DNA of 64,000 nt, taken from the NCBI GenBank assembly GCA_907165065.1, contig OU015544.1:1302001-1366000 (forward strand), written 5' to 3'. Both the position numbers and the translations under genes were made by a program. The notes under the pieces are model-generated. The model ran no database searches. It was not told the origin of the DNA and was given only the letters and a program-made list of their open reading frames with translations. Source of the stretch: Caprimulgus europaeus. Its lineage: Eukaryota > Chordata > Aves > Caprimulgiformes > Caprimulgidae. Within the stretch, counting starts at the first letter, position 1; every line of letters starts with the position of its first letter. Of the stretch, positions 57,390 to 64,000 are shown piece after piece.

Positions 57390-57600
57390 CCAAAACCTCA
57401 GTTTTTGTAGTTGACCTCTGAAGTTATAATTGACATTTTTATAGATGAGATATAAATATAATTAAGAGCCGCTGCAATTATTTGTTTATTGCCATCTCCC
57501 TCAAGTAAGACAAGGTCATGTGCATTTAAAAACACATCCCCAAGCAGTTTTGAGTAAAGAGTATTTAAAATACATAGCTATAATTGCCTCATTTGGTGAC
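57390..57600. promoter_or_regulatory. AT-rich candidate conserved non-coding element
   Basis: CpG-poor, repeat-free, rich in TATAATTGAC, ATAATTAAG, GCAATTATTTG and CTATAATTGCC words, i.e. four AATT/TAATT homeodomain-type cores in about 200 bp. Composition only. Confidence 0.25.
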
Positions 57601-57604
57601 TTTC

Positions 57605-60600
57605 AGCGTGGCGTTTCTTGGCAGGAGTCTGGCGATCGAACTGAGTGCTTTGAGGCCAGCTCGGAGGGAACCTTTCTCCTGCTCACGTAGTTCTGCTTTT
57701 AGAGAGATGGAGCTACAGGGAGAGCTGCTGTTTGGCCAGGTTGGACCCACAGGACTCTGGAAGAGCATCCACAAACACAGTGGCGGTTTGGGTTGTTTTG
57801 TTGGGGTTTTTTTAGAGCATAAAGTGCTTTAAGAGCTTTGGATGAAAAGTGTGACATAAGCTGGAAATGGAGCCGGTGTTATTGTTATTGCTTTCCTAGA
57901 TGAGACAGGCTTTTATTCCCTTGGCACTTGTATCACTTCACAAATGGGGCTCCAGAGAGTGCGGTTGTTTTGAGGGAAGCGCTCAGCTCCTCACTGCTCC
58001 CAGACAGCGAAATTCATCCTGGGGTTTGCAGCACGGAGAGAGACTTTAACCCTTGATGCCTATCGATGCAGGGGGGTCATCTTCTGCCAAAGGCACAGAG
58101 GGAGGAGCAGCTGCACACGGTGTTTTTAGGGTGATTTTTTTAAGCAAGTATTTGCTTCAGAACTTGGCGAGGGCTGTGAAGAGTCGTTAGTTAATATTAT
58201 TTACCATTACAGACCCAGCAGTGACGTGGCGATGGCTGAGGCACAATTCCCTCGGTCGTACCTCTCCGTTTAGATTGCAGCTATGGCTCCTACCGTGTTA
58301 ATATTTTGTGTGTGTATGTTTTTAATATTACATCCTCACTTAGAAACATTCATGCCATAAAACACATTAAGGGCCACCACCCTGAAGAGCAATATTCACA
58401 TCTCTGCTTCGTGTCGGGGGGTCACCTCCATCCCGGGTGGGACCAGGGTGGCAGTTGGGATGGCAGCGGCTGCTGAGCTGGAGACGGGGAAAGGGCTGGT
58501 GGTCTCAGCCCCGCTCTCGGGGCCGGGGGGCCACATCCCACCAGTTTCCCCTTTGGCATCACTTTCTCCCCCTTAGACTCTGTTTGGGAGGTGGGGACCA
58601 TGGGCGTTACCCCACCGGGACAGGGTGACAGCCGCTGCCGGGGCGGTGGCTTTCCCTCGGCAATGTGCCGGTGGACCTGAGCTCGACAGGCTTGGTGCTG
58701 CTGCCCACTCTGGGGTTCATAAACACAAAACAAACAGGAAAAGCTGCCAATTCTTGGATCCATCTCCCTTGTCTTTTAATTTCCTGGCCAGCGCCTATTG
58801 CTGCTGCATCAGGGCACCTTACGTGAAGTGTAGAAATAACTGTGGCCAAGCCAGTGTGAGCCCCGCGTCCCTGCAGACCCCGCTCCAGAATAGCAAATCA
58901 GGCTCCTGGCCACGCTTTTCAAGGCGATTATTGAACGTCTCGGGTGGTTACAGTCATTCTGCCCCCAGCCTTGTGCTGGATAACGCCACCTGAGGCTTGG
59001 AATAATTGCCCAGCTATGTACTGTCTGTCATACCTTATTGCTTAATTTTATACCAGTAATGAAAATTACATCCAGAGGAGGAGAAGGAGCAAACAGCTGC
59101 ACTGGCCGGGGCGCGGCGCAGGAATAGGTGTGTGCAAATGCTTTCTCTGGAGAAGGGGAGAGACTCGGCTTGCCAGCAGCACTCGGGAGAGGGCTTGACA
59201 TTTTTATTTTCTTGTTTAACAAACAAATGCAATAATAATAATAAGGGGAAAAAAAAAATCCCTGTAACCTCCAGTAAAGGTTGCAAACACAGCCCAGCAA
59301 TTAGTTCGGAAGTCTCCAGTTGCACAATCAGACTTTGAGGTAAATATCAACTTACAGGTATATTGCGAAGGACAGGGGGTTTGTAAAACTCATTTGTATC
59401 TTGTCTTTGTGGGGAACACGTGTAAACAAATCATTTAATTCCCTCTGTCCAGAGGGAGAGCCCTGCACAGCCAGACCTTTTGACCTTCTTAATTTATCCA
59501 TCCTCCTGCCGATTAACCTTAGTACAGGTGATAACAAGGGGAGACGTTGGCTCAAGTGCTGGGTCCTCTCCCTGTCACCTATCCTGGCGTGGGCGGTGAG
59601 GGGGACAGTGTCCTGGCAGCTCTGCAAAGGGGATGTCATGTGGGAGGCCACCTCCTGCGCTCAGTCCCGTGATGGAAGCGGCTGCAGGAAGGGAGGACCA
59701 GAGCAGAGCAGAAAATCTGCAGGAAGGACGAGGCGTGCCAGAGGAAATTCAGCATTTTCTGTGGCACCTGTACTTGGAAGATAGTAAATAGCTTTTCAAA
59801 TATCAGTGAAGCTTCATGGAATTACTGGGGTGCAATAAATGATGGTTTTGCAGATCCACAGAGGCTGATCTCCAGGTGCCTCGGCTGGGAAGGCAGAGGC
59901 ACAGGAAGATGAGAGATGACAGTGCTGGTCTTGCAGAAGGTATCTCTGTGTTGTCAGGGCTACATGTGGGCAGGACCATGAGCAGAAAACTGGGCATTTC
60001 CTCCCCACAGAACCACAGTGAACAGGCACAGTCGTAAAAAGAAAAATCCCCCAGTTCACTTGGTTCTGAACAGTATCAATAACTCAGTGCAATTAGACTG
60101 CAGTCATACTGGAGAGCGCAGAGGAACTCAGTGCAGCCTTTCTCGTCTGTGAAAGGTCCTTCAGGAAATGGAAAGCAAGAGTTCTGCAGATATTTAAGAA
60201 CTTTTGAAAGTTTGTGCTCTGTTACACTTGCAGGAAGTTGGTATGTGTGAGCTGTGCTGGGCTGAGCACTCGTGTTAGGGACGGACAACAGCACCTTCCC
60301 AGCTGCACCTGCCTCGAGAAGACAGGGAGGTCATTTTAATACGGCTTCAATTTGTCATCTTCATTGTCACTGCTGAGCAGCCAGTTTGAGTGACAGATAA
60401 ATTAGCAAAAATCTTGATGATCTGCGAATGGAAAGAAACCCTAAATGCCATGAATAAGTTCTTGTTTATGAATCTACTCAGGTGATGAAACCAAAACCCT
60501 TTTGCTTCCCAGAACGCAGGACCGAAGTGATTAGCAGGTAGTGCTTCAAGTCTGGTGGGACTGTTTGAAAATGTTAATTGAGGAAAGGCCAGAAACAGGA

Positions 60601-61735
60601 GGAGAACAAAATGCAACATTTACATAGGCGGGCAGTCTTAGTACAGCGAGCAGAATTAAAATCAGCGTGGTGACCTTGAGAAAACAGGCAGCTCCTCACA
60701 GCATGCCCATGCCCAAAAATGTGGTATGAAAATACCGAGACGCTGCGCGGCTTTCACTCCCTGGTGTGTTGTTTTCTTCTCCCAGTGATGGCTGAAAGGA
60801 GACGGGGTGAGTCCTCTCAAATATGCATTGGGGAGGGATGGGGCTTTTTAATTTTGTTTATATCTCTGTGCTTTATATCTGCTGGTTTTGATAATAAAGC
60901 TTTTACTGAAGGTGAGGAGGACGTTCCCAGCAGCCTGGAGCGGCTGAGGCCATGAGCCAAAGCCTCCTGGTGTCCCAGGAAAGGGGCTGGTTTGCCTCTT
61001 GGTGCTGTCCCTGGAGTAAATCCCCTCCAGCAGCTGCCACCTCGCTCACGCCCGGGACCCCGATGCTGCTGAAGCCTTTAATTTTACAAGGTCATTGCCG
61101 TATGTAAAGCCTCCTGGTGATCTGTTTAAAAAAACCAGATAACACACCCCTTATCCCCAAAATCTTGAGGTTCAGCAGAAATGTGAGGTACAGAGATAAT
61201 GCTGGTGGCACAAGCTTTCACCCCGAGCCTCCTGTTCGCACAGGCTGCGCCGCGCTGTCCCTCTCTGCCGTCCCCGCTGCCGTTCTGCTTTTTGGGTGTT
61301 TATTTTTAGGTGTTGGTGATTCAGGGGCTGCTGCTCAGAGCTGTTGGGTGGATCTGTGCAGGCGCTGCCTGTGCTTGAGCTGGTGCTGACCCAGGCCCCG
61401 CTCCGTGTCCACGGAGCAGAAATTGTTCCCGGGGTCGTTCTTGCGAGGGGGAAGCTGCGGGTAACTGCTGCCGGCGGAGGGCTTGGCACTGGGGTGTGTG
61501 AATGGCAACGCTGCCGCTCTGCAATTAACGGTGTACAGCTCTTGCGTGGATACATTCCACCTAATCAATCCTCTTGTATTAGCCAATTAGAAGCTGTTAA
61601 AATTACCAGCTTAGAGATGTAAAATGTGTGCTGCAGTGACACTATGTCTGGTCTCGGGGCAGGTCCCGCAGAGCTTTCCTCGCCTCCTGCTCCCGCTCTT
61701 GTCGGCTGCCGATTTACCCTTCTCCCCTCCAGCAC
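57605..61735. other. Unique intron, nothing specific
   Basis: (AAT)n at 59231-59243 followed by an A run. AT-rich 58.13-58.39 kb (TTAGTTAATATTATTTACC) could be conserved. GC-rich 58.43-58.68 and 61.2-61.5 kb produce chance frames. No exon or RNA gene. Confidence 0.55.
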
Positions 61736-61740
61736 TTCTG

Positions 61741-62097
61741 GGCTGAGGAGAGACCTTCTCACTCTCTCCAACTCCCTGAAAGGAGGGTGTGGAGATGTGG
61801 GCATGGGTCTGTTCAACCAAAGAACAAGTGACAGGACAAGAGGAAATGGCCTCAAGTTGTGCCCAGGGCAGTTGAGATGGGATGTGAGGAAGAATTTCTT
61901 TGCTGAAAGGGTTCTGAGGCATTGGAAGGGGTTGCCCAGGGCAGTGGTGGAGTCCCCATCCCTGGAGGGCTTGAAGAGTCGTGTAGACACAGTGCTGAGG
62001 GACATGGGTTAGTTGGGGACATGTCAGTGTTGGGTTCATGGTTGGACTTGATGACCTGAAAGGGCTTTTCCAGTCCAGGCAGTTCTGGGGTTCTGCC
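61741..62097 (+). mobile_element. CR1 LINE 3' fragment, copy B (young, inverted partner of copy A)
   Basis: Begins at CTGAGGAGAGACCTTCTCAC, the start of the same CR1 segment as copy A, and runs to GGGCTTTTCCAGTCCAGGCA. The frame on the + strand encodes [27 protein letters not shown] and ends RDMG-stop, intact through the ORF2 C-terminus. It is the same subfamily as the copy at 45795-46150, with about 20 differences over ~335 aligned bases counted by eye. 5'-truncated; no clear ATTCTATG tail. Confidence 0.95.
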
Positions 62098-62099
62098 TT

Positions 62100-63255
62100 A
62101 CCGCTGGATTGTCTGGGCAGGTGAAGGCGGGCGGCTGCCTCTGCCCCTTGGATTTGTCCTCCCTGGAATGTTTGCAGCTTGATCCACTTCACATCCACGA
62201 TCCTCTTCCCCCTGTTTTCCTAACTGTTTTTCCCAGTTAGAGCCCAGTAGAACCCAGTTCCTGCTCTAGAATTGAACAAGTAGGAGCTGCAAAGGCAAAC
62301 AAACAATTTGCCGCTGTAAATCCTTGTGTCTCTGTTGGCTTTGATGAGCCTGTAGCAAATAGCTGCAAGTGAGAGGCAGAGCCTGGACAGAGCCCTGATG
62401 GCACAAGGTGACAGCTTTGTTGGCAAGGAGAAGCCCTGGTCCCTGGGCTGCACCTGAGCTTTGGCCTTTGCTTTACTGGCTCCTTCCAACTTCTTGCCTG
62501 AAAATGGCCAGGGTTGATTTCTGTAACTGACAGCAGCTCCCCACTGGCATCAGCAGCAAAGGAGGAACAAAACAGCTCTAAAGAGAGTGATTCTTCCCCG
62601 TTTCATCTTCCCTTTCTTTCCTCCCTTCACACGAGGCCCTGTGAACTCAGCCCGGTGGGTTGTGTCACACGTGATCTGCGCCGTTTCACATCAGTGCCCT
62701 CTCACCTGTACTCGATAGCATTTTTCCCAAAACATTAAGTTTTGACTGGAGATTTTTTTAATTAGGTTGATTAATGTGTACTGGCAAGGAGTGATTTTGC
62801 TTATTCTGTGTGTTTTTTGTATATATAAGCTGAAATAAGAACATCTGGCACTTTTTTCGCTGGATCTGATAGAATAAGTTAGTTGAAAACAGCTTCTTTC
62901 AGAAACTGCAGGTCAGCGGATTTGACTTGTGGGGTTTTTTCTTTTTAATTTATTGAGTCTTTTCTGGACCAGAAAAAATACCTTTAACTAAAACAATGAC
63001 TCGCAGATTGTTCTCCATTTTAAAACACCTCCTGATGCTAACAACATCCTCTTTGCTCCGCTTCGGAAGAGGGCCAGGAGCAGACAGATCCAATGCTACC
63101 AACCCTGCCCAGCCTCCCTTGAGCGATGGCAAAGCTCTTGGTGGGTGTGGAGTGAATTCAGCCTCGCAGTGTCCCAGTGAAGCCAGTCAGGTGTGGGGAT
63201 TGGGGCTATGGGGTGGTGAAGTCTCTGGCCCGCAGCTCCCATCAGCGCTGAGCGT
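62100..63255. other. Unique intron, nothing specific
   Basis: AT-rich at 62.73-63.0 kb. No exon, RNA gene or additional repeat recognised. Confidence 0.55.
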
Positions 63256-63260
63256 GGATC

Positions 63261-63612
63261 TGACTGAGAGGAGATCTCTTTGTGGTCTGGAACTTCCTCC
63301 CAAGGGGAAGAGGAGGGGCAGGTGCTGAGCTCTTCTCCCTGGCCACCAACGCCAGGAGCAGAGGCCATGGCAGGAAGATGTGGCCGGGGAGGGTGAGGTT
63401 GGCCATGAGGAAAAGGTTCTTGAGGCAGAGGGTGGTGGAGCACTGGCACAGGCTCCCCAGGGAGGTGCTCATGGCACCAAGCCCGACAAGATTCCAGCAG
63501 CATTTGGCCAAGGCCCTCAGGGACATGGTGTGAATGTTGGGATTGTCCTGTGCAGGGACAGGAGTTGGACTCCATGGTCCTGGTGGGTCCCTCCCAGCTC
63601 ACAACATTCTGT
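63261..63612 (+). mobile_element. CR1 LINE 3' fragment of a different, older subfamily
   Basis: TGACTGAGAGGAGATCTC, GAGCTCTTCTCCCTGGCCAC, AAGATGTGGCCGGGGAGGGT and TGGTCCTGGTGGGTCCCTCC follow CR1 order. The + frame encodes VVEHWHRLPREVLMAPSP and ends LRDMV-stop, the ORF2 C-terminus, but with more substitutions than copies A and B (for example the region equivalent to FFAERV reads FLRQRV). 5'-truncated; the end degenerates at ACATTCTGTCG, a remnant of the ATTCTATG tail. Confidence 0.9.
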
Positions 63613-64000
63613 CGTCGAGGTCTGACCCCGTGGCTCACGCTTTGACTGTGGCACCACTGCTCTGTACTTTCTTTTCGTGAGGCATTCGCTGGCCCCGGTG
63701 TAAGTCACTGGAGAGTTGTGTGGTTGGCTTCAGTCGCAGCAAGGCTGTGGCAATGGAATCTGTTGTCCTCCTCCACTGCGTGAGTCACACGTGAACACAC
63801 GTGTTCAACAGCGCACTCAAAATCAGGGCAGGATCCGTAGGGAGAACGCAGCCTGGCAAGAGAATTCGCTCTGAGCATCTCTGTAGCAGCAGCTATTCCC
63901 CCGTGAGCTCGCAGGGCGCGCGGATGAGCTGAGCTCGGAGGTATCACGGGCGGCTTTGGCATTGGCCGATGTCTCTGTTTCCACAAGCCCCTTCCCCTCC
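63613..64000. other. Unique intron, nothing specific
   Basis: Non-repetitive sequence to the window edge; no exon recognised. Confidence 0.55.

Larger units (their letters stand above)
51633..64000 (+). other. MSI2: MSI2 downstream intron (partial, 3' end outside window)
   Basis: At least 12.4 kb follow the exon without the expected next Musashi exon (RNP1 GFGFVTFE and the rest of RRM2). Contents are unique intron, an AT-rich candidate element near 57.5 kb and two CR1 copies near the right end. Confidence 0.8.

Noticed and set aside
63282-63533. Open frame with real protein similarity
   Set aside because: As a host gene: the similarity is to the CR1 ORF2 C-terminus, so it is reported under the transposon instead.
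1-64000. tRNA, snRNA, microRNA, CRISPR array, phage or bacterial operon
   Set aside because: No cloverleaf with A/B boxes, no snRNA core, no regularly spaced palindromic repeat array (the only tandem array is spacerless), and no prokaryotic gene structure. Individual microRNA-like hairpins cannot be excluded without folding.
1-64000. Endogenous retrovirus or LTR
   Set aside because: No paired TG..CA direct terminal repeats, primer-binding site or retroviral motif was recognised on either strand.

Overview
The window looks like non-coding DNA from inside one very long vertebrate gene. The host is most likely a bird. Interspersed repeats are sparse, and the clear ones are CR1 (chicken repeat 1) LINE 3' ends. 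One of them ends in the diagnostic ATTCTATGATTCTAT tail. There are also a few worn MIR/CORE-SINE-like and L3-like relics. I see no mammalian Alu, B1 or L1 sequence, no endogenous-retrovirus LTR, and no prokaryotic gene structure. CR1 also occurs in crocodilians and turtles; the low repeat density favours a bird, but I cannot name the species.

The only protein-coding sequence I can defend is a 49-nt exon at 51584-51632 on the + strand. It encodes VEDAMLMFDKTTNRHRG and has a good acceptor (pyrimidine tract ending TTGCAG) and donor (AGAG|GTAAGA). This is the beta2 strand and following loop of RRM2 in Musashi proteins. As I recall the families, VED marks MSI2 and VDD marks MSI1. The giant introns also fit MSI2, so the window reads as MSI2 on the + strand: at least 51.6 kb of upstream intron, the exon, and at least 12.4 kb of downstream intron.

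Layout:
- 1-16 kb: unique intron with a MIR relic, an E-box-rich block (3.87-4.14 kb), an L3-like relic and a perfect inverted GATA-type palindrome (11.51 kb).
- 15.8 kb: a T14-G15 tract.
- 16-31 kb: unique intron with AT-rich candidate conserved elements, a second MIR and an eroded CR1-like copy.
- 31.1-31.6 kb: a GC/CpG-rich block.
- 36.1 kb: a junction that looks like a recursive splice site, followed at 36.5 kb by a five-copy 22-bp minisatellite.
- 41-50.6 kb: CR1 copies on both strands, an unclassified segment and an A/C-rich tract.
- 51.58 kb: the exon, preceded by a CpG-dense patch.
- 52-64 kb: downstream intron with two more CR1 copies.

The many short open frames are chance frames in GC-rich or repetitive intron. 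Most have no ATG, and apart from the exon and the CR1 ORF2 remnants none resembles a protein I know. I did not find a new multi-gene system. The most interesting leads concern RNA processing: (1) a pair of nearly identical CR1 copies in opposite orientation flanking a frame-shifting micro-sized exon; (2) AG|GTRAG junctions that could act as recursive splice points in the giant intron; (3) several candidate regulatory blocks (GATA palindrome, E-box cluster, SOX-like pair, 22-bp phased array). All of these are inferences from sequence reading and need the stated checks.
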